Assembly: GCA_900544615.1 (NCBI GenBank)
Contig: UQVS01000021.1
Span: 1 to 45,596 of the forward strand
DNA: 45,596 nucleotides
From: an uncultured Oscillibacter sp.
GTDB lineage: Bacteria > Bacillota > Clostridia > Oscillospirales > Oscillospiraceae
Reading direction: 5' to 3'
In this document: positions 15,979-24,010 of the stretch, one piece after another
Position numbering within the stretch: position 1 is the first letter of the stretch
Layout: each line of letters starts with the position of its first letter
Program-made: the position numbers and the translations under genes
The notes under the pieces: model-generated
The model's database searches: none
What the model saw: only the letters and a program-made list of their open reading frames with translations
Told to the model about the DNA's origin: nothing

Positions 15979-16379
15979 ATCTCCGAGGGCCAGAGTGTAG
16001 ATTCCCTCTTTCTCAAACTGCACCCCCACGCCGAGCAATTTCAGCTTCCGGACATATTCCAGAGACTCCTTGGCGTTTCGGGCGAAGCGGGAGACGGATT
16101 TGGTGACGATCAGGTCGATTTGGTGCTGTTCGCACATCTTGATCATTCGCTGGAATTCGGTGCGGTTCTGTGCGTTCATGCCAGACAGCCCTTCGTCAGC
16201 GAATATCTCCACCAGCTCCCACTCTTTTTTCTCTGAATGAGGCTGGTATAGACCCGAATCTGGTTGGTGTAGGAGTTCTGCTGATCAGCCGAATTGGAAG
16301 ATACCCGGCAATAGGCGGCGACTCGAACTTTGCGGATTTCCTGCCTGGTGATGGGCGAGATGAGTTTGACCTGCGGCAT
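15979..16379 (-). pseudogene. serine recombinase (resolvase) fragment with frameshift
   Basis: Start ATG at 16379 follows AAAGGGGA. The N-terminal catalytic domain is readable: VRVAAYCRVSSNSADQQNSY with the active-site Ser, then a frameshift at about 16225-16232 in a run of six A's, then VEIFADEGLSGMNAQNRTEF, VTKSVSRFARN and LLGVGVQFEKEGIYTL. It breaks off at LGDEM, where it meets the integrase fragment tail-to-tail. Large serine recombinases continue for another 300-400 residues. One more A would restore the reading frame as RKKEWELVEIF. Confidence 0.85.
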
Positions 16380-16573
16380 CAGCAGAATCCCCTTTCTGGC
16401 TGAATTTTGGATTGTACTACATTTTGGTACAATCCACTTTTCCGGCTCAAGCAACATTATATTCAACGACAAGACAAAGTCTATTGAAAGAACCGTTGGA
16501 ATGTCAAAATCTACATAGTCAACATGACACGATGCCTTGTTTGCATCATTTTGGGCGGTTTGACTCTAACCTC

Positions 16574-16732
16574 TTAATCTGCGATGACGAGATCGGAGCC
16601 GGTGAGTTTCTGGTAGTAGCGCTTTGCTCGCTCGTACTCGGCCAGAGTAATCACGCCACCTTCTCGCATCGACTTCAGCACGGCTACGATAAACAGATAA
16701 TTGGCACTCTTGGTCTGCGACATAGTGATCAT
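16574..16732 (-). CDS. small SHOCT-like protein
   Basis: 52 residues. ATG at 16732 is preceded by GGGAGGG at good spacing. LKSMREGGVITLAEYERAKRY has the shape of a SHOCT domain (short C-terminal oligomerisation motif: Leu-rich helix, G-x-I-T, E-Y/F helix). Small proteins like this commonly precede serine recombinase genes in Clostridial elements, and here the recombinase fragment follows on the same strand. Precise function unknown. Confidence 0.68.
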   Translation of the reverse strand: MITMSQTKSANYLFIVAVLKSMREGGVITLAEYERAKRYYQKLTGSDLVIAD

Positions 16733-16779
16733 GGTGCGATCCCTCCCAATGATGAATATGAATTGATACCACAAAAATA

Positions 16780-16838
16780 GGGGTCACCCGCTTTGGTTGT
16801 GGAAGCCTCGGCTTTCCTACTACATGATGGGCGACCCC
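16780..16838 (-). ncRNA. structured leader upstream of the SHOCT/recombinase genes
   Basis: On the minus strand GGGGTC-GCCC (from 16838) closes with GGGT-GACCCC (to 16780); inside lies a second stem, GGAAAGCC with GGCTTCC. The outer stem is followed by TATTTTTG and, 40 bases on, the ribosome site of the SHOCT gene. It could be an attenuator or a terminator that is read through. No known riboswitch is recognised. Confidence 0.5.
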
Positions 16839-17286
16839 CATTGCTTCTGATATCAAGACTATTAAATGTCTTTTTGTTGCCTGTATTCGACACTACTTCC
16901 CCAGGCTTGGGCGGACAGCTAAACTGCGGCGGGCGCCGCACTCCGGGAATCTAACCCCTCCGAGGATCTCTCCGAGCTGTCCCCATTGCTTGAGACTGTG
17001 GCTGGACAGGGGTACCATTATAGGCAGATGAGGTCTTGGCGAAACAGGCTGCCATGCCTGCTTTTGGATCGGAGGACCCGCTGGGCACCTTATTGGCCGT
17101 CATTGATAGGAGAAAAAGAAAAGCATTTCCTTTTTGTCTTCTACAGGTGGTCATCGCGCACCGTCCACATCGCTCGCTCATCGCTGATGTTATTTAGCTG
17201 CCGGATATTCAGTTGAAAAGGTTCAATGAAGGCGTCTTAAGGCCCCTTCACTTTACAACGGACATATTTGCAGCAAACCACAACCA
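16839..17286. other. stretch without a supported gene
   Basis: At about 17048-17212 on the plus strand one frame reads FGSEDPLGTLLAVIDRRKRK, which looks protein-like, but it has a stop just upstream and no start or ribosome site. It may be a fragment of an element gene. Nothing else is seen. Confidence 0.35.
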
Positions 17287-17760
17287 TCAGCCAAAAATAT
17301 TTTTTGCTTTTTTCTGAATGAGGCGGATCGCATTCTGGACGCTCTGATAGCTAACATCCATCCGGTCTGCATATGCCTTGTAGCTGATCCCATTCAAAAT
17401 GCAGGCTTGATATATGCCATATTGGGTAGGAGTCAAGCTTTCTCGCAAGCTCCTCTCCAGCAGCTTCGTGGAAATCTCTTCCGTATAGTCGTAGGTGTCG
17501 GCTAACCAGCTGGAGTCTGCCACATCTTCGGGAAGCATATCCAGAGAGAGAACCGTTGGAGCGGTTTTCCCTTCTCTGGATGGACCCTGCTCCGGAGATA
17601 TGGTGCGCCGGAGACGCTTCTCCTCTGAGCGCAGAACCTGCATGACAGAGCGTTCCACCTCCGTTATTTCGCCGGTAGCTTTGATCCGAACCATGCATTT
17701 TCCTTCCTCTGTGGTCCACAGGTCGTAATCGAATTCAACTGGGGTCTTCGGGATACTCAT
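17287..17760 (-). CDS. sigma-70 region-4-like helix-turn-helix protein
   Basis: 157 residues. The C-terminal 60 (ESLTPTQYGIYQACILNGIS, ADRMDVSYQSVQNAIRLIQK) form a sigma region 4 type helix-turn-helix; the middle is Ser/Glu-rich and the N-terminus (FDYDLWTTEEGKCMVRIK) is typical of sigma-like proteins of Clostridial conjugative elements. It lacks sigma region 2, so it is probably a regulator rather than a full sigma factor. Start ATG at 17760, ribosome site GGAAAGGA. That site and the A of the start codon lie inside a 17-bp hairpin, suggesting translational control. Confidence 0.75.
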   Translation of the reverse strand: MSIPKTPVEFDYDLWTTEEGKCMVRIKATGEITEVERSVMQVLRSEEKRLRRTISPEQGPSREGKTAPTVLSLDMLPEDVADSSWLADTYDYTEEISTKLLERSLRESLTPTQYGIYQACILNGISYKAYADRMDVSYQSVQNAIRLIQKKAKNIFG

Positions 17761-17806
17761 TGTCTTGTCCTTTCCGCTGGCACGAAGCCGCGGAAAGGCA
17801 AGACAA
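17760..17806 (-). promoter_or_regulatory. hairpin hiding the ribosome site of the sigma-like gene
   Basis: TTGTCTTG (17760-17767) and CCTTTCCGC (17769-17777) pair with GCGGAAAGG (17790-17798) and CAAGACAA (17799-17806), 17 pairs with one bulged base and a 12-nt loop. On the mRNA the 3' arm contains the ribosome site and ends at the first base of AUG. Confidence 0.7.
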
Positions 17807-17938
17807 CAAAAGAGCCGCATGACGGTGGTCATTCTGTCCGTGCCGATAAACAGAGTCTTTCGACTCTATCCATGCGGCATCAGGATGACTACACCTATCA
17901 GGCGGCTCCACAGCTCAGCTATGTGATTCAGTTTTTAT

Positions 17939-18098
17939 TTAGTCCTCCTTCGGGCGAAGGCGAAACACGATTTTTCTCATGCTCAAAACATCAAAGACGG
18001 TGACTTTTCCGCACTTTTTGCACTTTGTTTCGACATGACCTCTTGTGTCCTCATATACGACGATTGAGTTATGCTGGCAGTACGGGCATTTGATATAT
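17939..18098 (-). pseudogene. zinc-ribbon protein, 5'-truncated
   Basis: The minus strand reads YIKCPYCQHNSIVVYEDTRG, then KCKKCGKVTVFDVL, to a TAA at 17939. Two CxxC pairs make a zinc ribbon, similar to small cysteine-rich proteins of Clostridial elements (Com/KTR type). No start codon is found: upstream the frame runs into antisense of the polymerase gene, so its 5' end was probably lost at the same junction that truncated the polymerase. Confidence 0.6.
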
Positions 18099-19150
18099 CC
18101 ACCTACAAACTTACCCCCAGAGAACTTGCAATGAAAATTATCCTGGATGTGATCGAGAATACCGGAATTACAGCCACCGCAGGTATTGGTACGAATCTTT
18201 ATTTATGTAAAGTCGCAATGGATATCTTGGCAAAACATATCCCTGCGGATGAGAACGGCGTGCGCATCGCAGAGCTGGATGAGATGACCTACCGTCAAAC
18301 CATGTGGTCGCACCAGCCACTCACCGATTTCTGGCGGGTTGGACGTGGATACGCCAAGAAGTTAGAGGCACACGGAATGTTTACCATGGGCGATGTTGCG
18401 CGAATGTCGGTATGCAATGAGGATCTTCTTTACCAGCTCTTTGGGAAAAACGCTGAGTTGTTGATTGACCATTCGTGGGGCTGGGAACCCTGTACCATCC
18501 AAGCGGTTAAGGCATATCATCCCAGTGAAAACAGCCTTGGTTCCGGTCAGGTTCTGCATTGCCCGTATTCCGCAGAAAGGGCTCGGTTGGTGCTGAGAGA
18601 AATGGCAGAGCAACTGGCACTGGATTTGGTGAGTAAGAAGCTGATGACCGACCAGATTGTTCTGACGGTCGGCTATGACATTGAGAACCTAACTGATCCG
18701 GCACGGCGAAATCGTTATCATGGCCCAATAGTCAAGGATCACTATGGCCGCGAGGTTCCAAAGCACGCCCATGGAACCGAGCGCCTGAACGATTATACCT
18801 CCTCTACAAAGAAAATCATGGGGGCAGCTACAGCGCTCTTTGATCGTATTGTGAATACCGACCTCATGGTGCGGCGACTTAACATCGTTGCGGGTCGGGT
18901 GATTTCAGAGAGTGAGGCGATGACCAGAGAGGGCGAATTTGAGCAGATGGATCTGTTCACCGATTATGCTGCCGTTGAGGCTCGTCGAAAACAAGAGCAA
19001 GCAGAACTGGATCGGGAGCGAAAAATGCAGGAGGTTATGCTCACTATTAAGAAGATGGTGCCCATACGAACTATGAATTATCGGCGCATAGACCGCACGG
19101 TTGCAGGACATATTCGACCCATCCGTTACATCTGTACCCTCAGTCTGTGA
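18095..19150 (+). pseudogene. Y-family DNA polymerase (DinB/UmuC-like), N-terminally truncated
   Basis: Similarity to Clostridial UmuC/DinB proteins starts at STYKLTPRELAMKIILDVIE and runs through GITATAGIGTNLYLCKVAMD, the helix-hairpin-helix region (DFWRVGRGYAKKLEAHG) and the little-finger domain. The first 100 or so residues, including the palm aspartates and the S-x-D-E motif that bind catalytic metals, are missing, so it cannot polymerise. The first in-frame ATG is at 18071, in foreign sequence. The last 30 residues also differ from the family end. Intact homologues do error-prone translesion synthesis and often ride on mobile elements. Confidence 0.82.
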
Positions 19151-19397
19151 GGGGGAACATCGTATAGGAGAAGGCGGCAGCGGGATGAATCTGCTGTGGC
19201 TGCAGATAAACTTTGCGCGCTTCCAAGCTGAGGAGTTTACACTGAATTTGGGATGGCCGCTATGCCCGTGTCAGCCTGCCCAGTGGAAACTTCAGCAGCA
19301 CACACGCTTCTGTAACGGCTGTGTCGGCTGACAGAAGCGTGGAATGGGCTGGAACTTTAATCAGTTTTTGTGGATACAGTGGTCAAAACATCCATAG
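19151..19397. other. intergenic stretch
   Basis: No supported gene. ACAGAAGCGT (19331-19340) is an inverse match of ACGCTTCTGT (19304-19313), a 10-bp inverted repeat. Confidence 0.4.
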
Positions 19398-19434
19398 ACT
19401 CCCTTGAGCCGCTGGCGGCTCAAGGGAGTTTTTT
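19398..19434 (+). terminator. rho-independent terminator
   Basis: ACTCCCTTGAGCCGC (19398-19412) with GCGGCTCAAGGGAGT (19415-19429) and a T-run to 19434. It isolates the YfcC operon from the decayed region. Confidence 0.85.
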
Positions 19435-19473
19435 ACGATAAATTCAGATTCCTCGATAAATCTCGATTTGCCC

Positions 19474-19502
19474 TTGCATAAAGAAAAAAATAAATGTATG
19501 AT
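19474..19502 (+). promoter_or_regulatory. promoter of the yfcC-peptidase operon
   Basis: TTGCAT (19474-19479), 17-bp A-rich spacer, TATGAT (19497-19502). Confidence 0.6.
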
Positions 19503-19537
19503 TATTAGACACTTGATTGTGAGGAGTGCAGAGAAGA

Positions 19538-20941
19538 ATGTCCATTGAAACGTCGAAAAAGAAAAAAGGCATCCAGATGCCCCACACGTACATTATTCTG
19601 TTTCTGATCGTGTTGGTTGTCTGCCTGCTGACCTACGTGATTCCTGCCGGCCAGTTTGAGCGCCAGGAGGATGCCCGCGGCCGTATGCTGATTGTACCGG
19701 GTACATACACTCAGGTGGAATCGTCACCGGTTTCACCGCTGGAAATCCCCATGGCTTTTGTGAGAACTCTGGGCAGCTCCAGCGTAAACGAGATCATCTT
19801 CTTTATTTTCATCATCGGCGGCGCCTTTGAGCTGATTATGCAGACAGGGATGATCACCGCCTTTTGTGCCAAGCTGGGCAAGATGTTTGCGGGAAAAGAA
19901 AAGCTGCTCATCCCCATCTTCATTACGGTCTTTGCCGTAGGCGGCTTCACCATGGGAATGTCTGTGGAGGTTCTGGTGTTTGTGCCTATTGGGATTGCAG
20001 TGGCCAAGGCAGTGGGCTATGATACCATCACAGGTACAGCCATGATCGCCATGGGCTCCATCGTGGGCTTTACGGCGGGCATCTATAATCCCTTTAATGT
20101 GGGTGTGGCTCAGTCCATCGCGGGTGTGACTCCCATGTTCTCCGGAGCCTGGTATCGCTGGATTATCCTGGTGGCGTTTATTGTTGTGACCAGCCTGTAT
20201 ATTATTCATTACGCGGAGAAGGTAAAGAAGAATCCCTCCAAGAACCTGATGGGGAACGAGGATTCCAACCTGGAGGATGTGGATGTATCTGCGATTGAAG
20301 TGACCGGACGGCACAAGCTGATCCTTCTGGCCGTTGTCATCGCGTTTGCCGTTTTGATTTACGGCGTGGCCTACTTGGGATGGTTTATCACCGAAATGGC
20401 TACTTTGTTTTTGGTGCTGGGTGTGGTATGCGGTATTCTGGCCGGGTTCAGCGGCAACAAGATCTGCGATCTGTATGTGCAGGGCATGGCCAATATCACC
20501 TTCGGTGCGATGATTGTGGGAGTGGCCGGTACGATCAATACCGTTATGGTGGACGGCATGATCATTGATACCATTATCAATGCCTTGGCCAATGCGATTG
20601 TGGCACTGCCCAGCTCGGTAAAGATCATCGGTATGTTCCTGGTGCAGACCATCATCAACCTGCCCATCAACTCTGGTACGGGCCAGGCGGCAGCCACCAT
20701 GCCGATCATGGCGCCTGTGGGCGATCTGGTGGGCCTGACCCGCCAGAGCACTGTGCTGGCCTTCCAGCTGGGTGACGGCCTGACCAATGCCATCTACCCC
20801 ACTTCGTCCACCATGCTGGGATTTTTGGCTGCGTCCAAGATTCCCTATTCCGTGTGGCTGAAGTACGTCATTAAGCTGGTGATTTTGCTCAGCCTGGTTT
20901 CTATGGCCTTCCTGGCTTTGGCTGTGGTGATCGGTTACTGA
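19538..20941 (+). CDS. yfcC: YfcC family membrane carrier
   Basis: 467 residues, about 12 membrane helices, of the C4-dicarboxylate/arginine-ornithine-antiporter-like YfcC family. Visible features: PHTYIILFLIVLVVCLLTYV, then IPAGQFER, typical near the start, GGFTMGMSVEVLVFVPIG, and the C-terminal motif NSGTGQAAATMPIMAP with SSTMLGFLAASKIPY. I take ATG 19538 with GAGGAG upstream; GTG at 19526 is in frame but overlaps that site. Followed 81 bases later by two peptidase genes, it probably imports peptides or acyl/amino-acid conjugates that they hydrolyse. Substrate is inferred only. Confidence 0.85.
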   Translation: MSIETSKKKKGIQMPHTYIILFLIVLVVCLLTYVIPAGQFERQEDARGRMLIVPGTYTQVESSPVSPLEIPMAFVRTLGSSSVNEIIFFIFIIGGAFELIMQTGMITAFCAKLGKMFAGKEKLLIPIFITVFAVGGFTMGMSVEVLVFVPIGIAVAKAVGYDTITGTAMIAMGSIVGFTAGIYNPFNVGVAQSIAGVTPMFSGAWYRWIILVAFIVVTSLYIIHYAEKVKKNPSKNLMGNEDSNLEDVDVSAIEVTGRHKLILLAVVIAFAVLIYGVAYLGWFITEMATLFLVLGVVCGILAGFSGNKICDLYVQGMANITFGAMIVGVAGTINTVMVDGMIIDTIINALANAIVALPSSVKIIGMFLVQTIINLPINSGTGQAAATMPIMAPVGDLVGLTRQSTVLAFQLGDGLTNAIYPTSSTMLGFLAASKIPYSVWLKYVIKLVILLSLVSMAFLALAVVIGY

Positions 20942-21022
20942 TCCGTTTAGAGCTGGCCGCCGCAACTGCATGGCGCGACGGCAGGATATTATAGATTTCA
21001 AAGATATGGGATGGGACATGCC

Positions 21023-22219
21023 ATGGAAGAAATTCAGAAGCAAATTGCGAATATCGTTTCAGAGCTGATGCCGCAGCTGTGCGCGCTGAGCGACGAAATT
21101 TTTGATTACGCCGAGCCGGGCTATGAGGAGTACCGCTCCTCAGCTGCGCTGACAAAGTGGCTGCGAGCCCACGATTTTGAAGTAACCATTCCCTACGCCG
21201 GGCTGGATACGGCTTTTTGTGCCGTGTACCGCCACAAGGGAGGGCGGGCTGCCGGAGGGCGCGCAGTAGGATTTTTAGGGGAATATGATGCGCTGCGGGG
21301 CCAGGGACATGGCTGCGCCCACCATATGCAGACCCCTGCCATGATCGGCGCGGCAATGGCCCTGCGGGGAGTGCTGGAGTCTTCGGACCAGCCCTTTGAG
21401 ATCCATGTGATCGGGACGCCCAGCGAGGAGTCGCTGGACGGAGGCAAAAACGAGATGGCCGCCCACGGCGGGTTTGACCATATTGATGTGGCCTTCATGG
21501 TGCACGGCAGCACATTGACCCAGCTGGAGACGCCCTCTCTGGCTCTGATCGAGATGGATGTGGAATTTCACGGCAAAACCGCCCACGCGGGTATTGCGCC
21601 TTATGCTGGGCGCAGCGCAGTGGATGCGGTGACCATGCTGCAGACAGGGCTTGGGCTCATGCGCAATCACCTCAAGGATTCCAGCCGGGTGAGCAATATT
21701 GTGCTGGCTGGGGGGACGGCAGTCAACTCCGTGCCCGATTTTGCCAAGGTTAAGGTAGAGATCCGCCACTCCTCCATGGCGTATCTGGAGAGCGTGGAGC
21801 AGTGGACCCGGGAGATTGCCCAGGCTGCTGCCATGGCTACCCAGACACAGGTACAAATTACCCCTGTGGCGCATATTTACAACACCACCATCAATGATGC
21901 CATGGGTGCGCTGCTGATGGAGTGTGCAGAAAAATTTGCGTGTGACGGAATTGCTCCGCCCCGGAAGGACTGCGGTTCTACCGATTTCGGCGCGGTGACC
22001 CACCGGCTGCCCAGCTGCTGCCTGCGGGTAAAGACCATCGAGACAGATGATCCTCCTCACACGGACGCATGGGTAAAGACCGGGAAAGAGGCGCGGGCTC
22101 ATCAGGGCATCTATGACGGTGCTGTGTGCTGTGCACTGGCTGCCTTCCGCCTTGTGACGGATGAGGCTGCCTGGCAGGATGTGTACCAGTGTTTCCTTGC
22201 GCACCAAAAGGAGAATTGA
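21023..22219 (+). CDS. M20 family metallohydrolase (AbgB/ACY1L2-like)
   Basis: 399 residues. Metal site motifs: GEYDALRGQGHGCAHHM, GTPSEESLDGGKNEM and AFMVHG; the dimerisation domain has GKTAHAGIAPYAGRSAVDAV. It resembles the p-aminobenzoyl-glutamate hydrolase subunit and related aminoacylases. ATG at 21023 is preferred over 21011, although neither has a strong ribosome site. It lies between yfcC and the M28 gene, three bases before the latter, so the two hydrolases are co-translated. Confidence 0.83.
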   Translation: MEEIQKQIANIVSELMPQLCALSDEIFDYAEPGYEEYRSSAALTKWLRAHDFEVTIPYAGLDTAFCAVYRHKGGRAAGGRAVGFLGEYDALRGQGHGCAHHMQTPAMIGAAMALRGVLESSDQPFEIHVIGTPSEESLDGGKNEMAAHGGFDHIDVAFMVHGSTLTQLETPSLALIEMDVEFHGKTAHAGIAPYAGRSAVDAVTMLQTGLGLMRNHLKDSSRVSNIVLAGGTAVNSVPDFAKVKVEIRHSSMAYLESVEQWTREIAQAAAMATQTQVQITPVAHIYNTTINDAMGALLMECAEKFACDGIAPPRKDCGSTDFGAVTHRLPSCCLRVKTIETDDPPHTDAWVKTGKEARAHQGIYDGAVCCALAAFRLVTDEAAWQDVYQCFLAHQKEN

Positions 22220-22222
22220 GGA

Positions 22223-23893
22223 ATGGAAGAACTCTCACGGGAATGCCTGATGGAGACACTGGATGTGTTTTCCGGGCTGAAGCGCATCGGCGGTTCGGAA
22301 GATGAGCACCGTGCCTGCGGCTATCTGATCAAGAAGCTGCAGGAATGGGGCATTCCATGCCGCGTGTATGAGTGTGACGGATATGTCTCCACTCCTATAG
22401 AAGCGTCAGTTACTGTAGAGGGGATGGATCAGACCTTTGAAGCCCTTCCCCGTTCCTTCTCCGCCCATTGTCCGGACGGAGTGACCGCCCCCTTGTTTTA
22501 TGATGTCCATGCCCACGACCAGCTGAAGCCCAGACAGGAGCAGGATTGGTACGCGGGGGCGCGGGGCTGCATCGTGATTGGGGACAATTTTTATGAGGAC
22601 TATGTTCAAAAGCTGCGGGGATACGGTGTAAAGGGCCTGATCCATCTGTGGACCAGCGAGGAGCCTGTGCTTCACTACGAGACGGTCAGCCCTGTGTGGG
22701 GCACCGCGGAGCCTGAAAACGGAAAAACCTATCCTGATTTTCCGGTGGTGGGCCTGAGAAGCTGTGACAGAGAATCCATACTGCCCTTGCTGACGCCTGG
22801 AGCCTGCAGCCGTACCGCGACGGTGCGCAGCGTACTGCAGTGTGGATGTGTGCGTCTTCAGATCCCTGTAGCCGAGCTGGCCGGTGAAACGCCGGAGTAT
22901 GTGCTGGTGGGCAGCCACTATGACTCCTGGGATTATGGTGTGACGGATAATGCCACCGGGAATGCCGCTGTGTTGGAACTGGCACGGGTACTGTCCCAGA
23001 AGCAGCTGCGGCGGGGTGTCAAAATCGCGTGGTGGCCGGCCCACTCCAACGGACGGTATGCCGGGAGCACTTGGTACTGCGATGAGCAGTTTGAGGACCT
23101 GGATGCCCGTTGTGTGGCGCTGGTCAACATGGACTCTCCCGGCTGTATGGGAGCGCAGGAGATCGGGTTTTCCACGTCCGGTGTGGCAGGGGATACCCTT
23201 GGGGATATCCTGCGTCGGTGCACCGGGCAGGCTGAGGTGGTGATCCGCCCGCTGGGGCGGGGATCAGACCTGTCATTTTTCGGGCCGCGCATTCCCATCC
23301 AGGTGTCCTTTGACTTTTATCAGGCGCCGCCCAACCGTGGCCGCTGGCACTGTGCAGGCAGCGGCGGAGGCTGGTGGTGGCATTCCGTGGAGGATACCAT
23401 GGATAAGGTGGACCCCCAGCTTCTGATGAGGGATACACGGGTGCTGGTGGAGCTGGTAAAAGAGTTTGCCGATGAAGCGCATCTTCCCTTTGACGCGGCA
23501 GGGTGTCTGGCGCAAATGAGAGATACTGTGGTAGACATCCGGACCCATTGCGGCGATGACTTTGATTTCGCTCCTGTAGAACGGGCACTGGAGGAGCTGG
23601 ACAAGGCCTGTGCCGGGCGTATCTGCTTTTCCAGTGACAGACAGGCGAAGGAGGCAGGAGGCCGGCTGACGAGACTGCTGTGCAGTGCCTGTGATGAATA
23701 TCACTTTGACAACACATTTGCAGTGGGCCTGCTGCCCGGTCTGCAGCTGGTCAGGGGCAAGCACCGCAACGACCTGCCACCTCAGGAATTTTTGTATTGG
23801 CGGACAGCCTTCCGCCGGCAGGTGAACCGCTTTGTATCTGAGTGCACAAGCATTGTCCAAGCACTGAACAGCGACGCGGACAGTGTGGTATGA
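22223..23893 (+). CDS. M28-like peptidase with an altered active site
   Basis: 556 residues: N-terminal region, inserted PA-like domain (about 60-210), M28 domain (about 220-410) and a helical C-terminal domain like that of glutamate carboxypeptidase II. Metal ligands seem kept at GSHYDSWDYGVTDNATG, VNMDSPG and WHSVEDTMDKV, but the usual EE motif (general base and metal ligand) is replaced in IAWWPAHSNGRYAGS. No signal peptide, so cytosolic. ATG 22223 follows AAGGAGAATTGAGGA. The enzyme is either a variant with His as ligand or not catalytic. Third gene of the yfcC operon. Confidence 0.78.
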   Translation: MEELSRECLMETLDVFSGLKRIGGSEDEHRACGYLIKKLQEWGIPCRVYECDGYVSTPIEASVTVEGMDQTFEALPRSFSAHCPDGVTAPLFYDVHAHDQLKPRQEQDWYAGARGCIVIGDNFYEDYVQKLRGYGVKGLIHLWTSEEPVLHYETVSPVWGTAEPENGKTYPDFPVVGLRSCDRESILPLLTPGACSRTATVRSVLQCGCVRLQIPVAELAGETPEYVLVGSHYDSWDYGVTDNATGNAAVLELARVLSQKQLRRGVKIAWWPAHSNGRYAGSTWYCDEQFEDLDARCVALVNMDSPGCMGAQEIGFSTSGVAGDTLGDILRRCTGQAEVVIRPLGRGSDLSFFGPRIPIQVSFDFYQAPPNRGRWHCAGSGGGWWWHSVEDTMDKVDPQLLMRDTRVLVELVKEFADEAHLPFDAAGCLAQMRDTVVDIRTHCGDDFDFAPVERALEELDKACAGRICFSSDRQAKEAGGRLTRLLCSACDEYHFDNTFAVGLLPGLQLVRGKHRNDLPPQEFLYWRTAFRRQVNRFVSECTSIVQALNSDADSVV

Positions 23894-24010
23894 TAAGGTT
23901 GTATCTCATATACCGCTCTTGTTGCTTTGTGGATGGCGATGGAACATATATTCCAGATCTGGCTCTTTTGTGGACAGGATTCCCGCTTGTAATCTCTGGT
24001 TGCTTAACAT

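Noticed and set aside
16984..17216. Short open frames on both strands
   Set aside because: They conflict with each other and lack starts; one frame looks like an old gene fragment but cannot be named.
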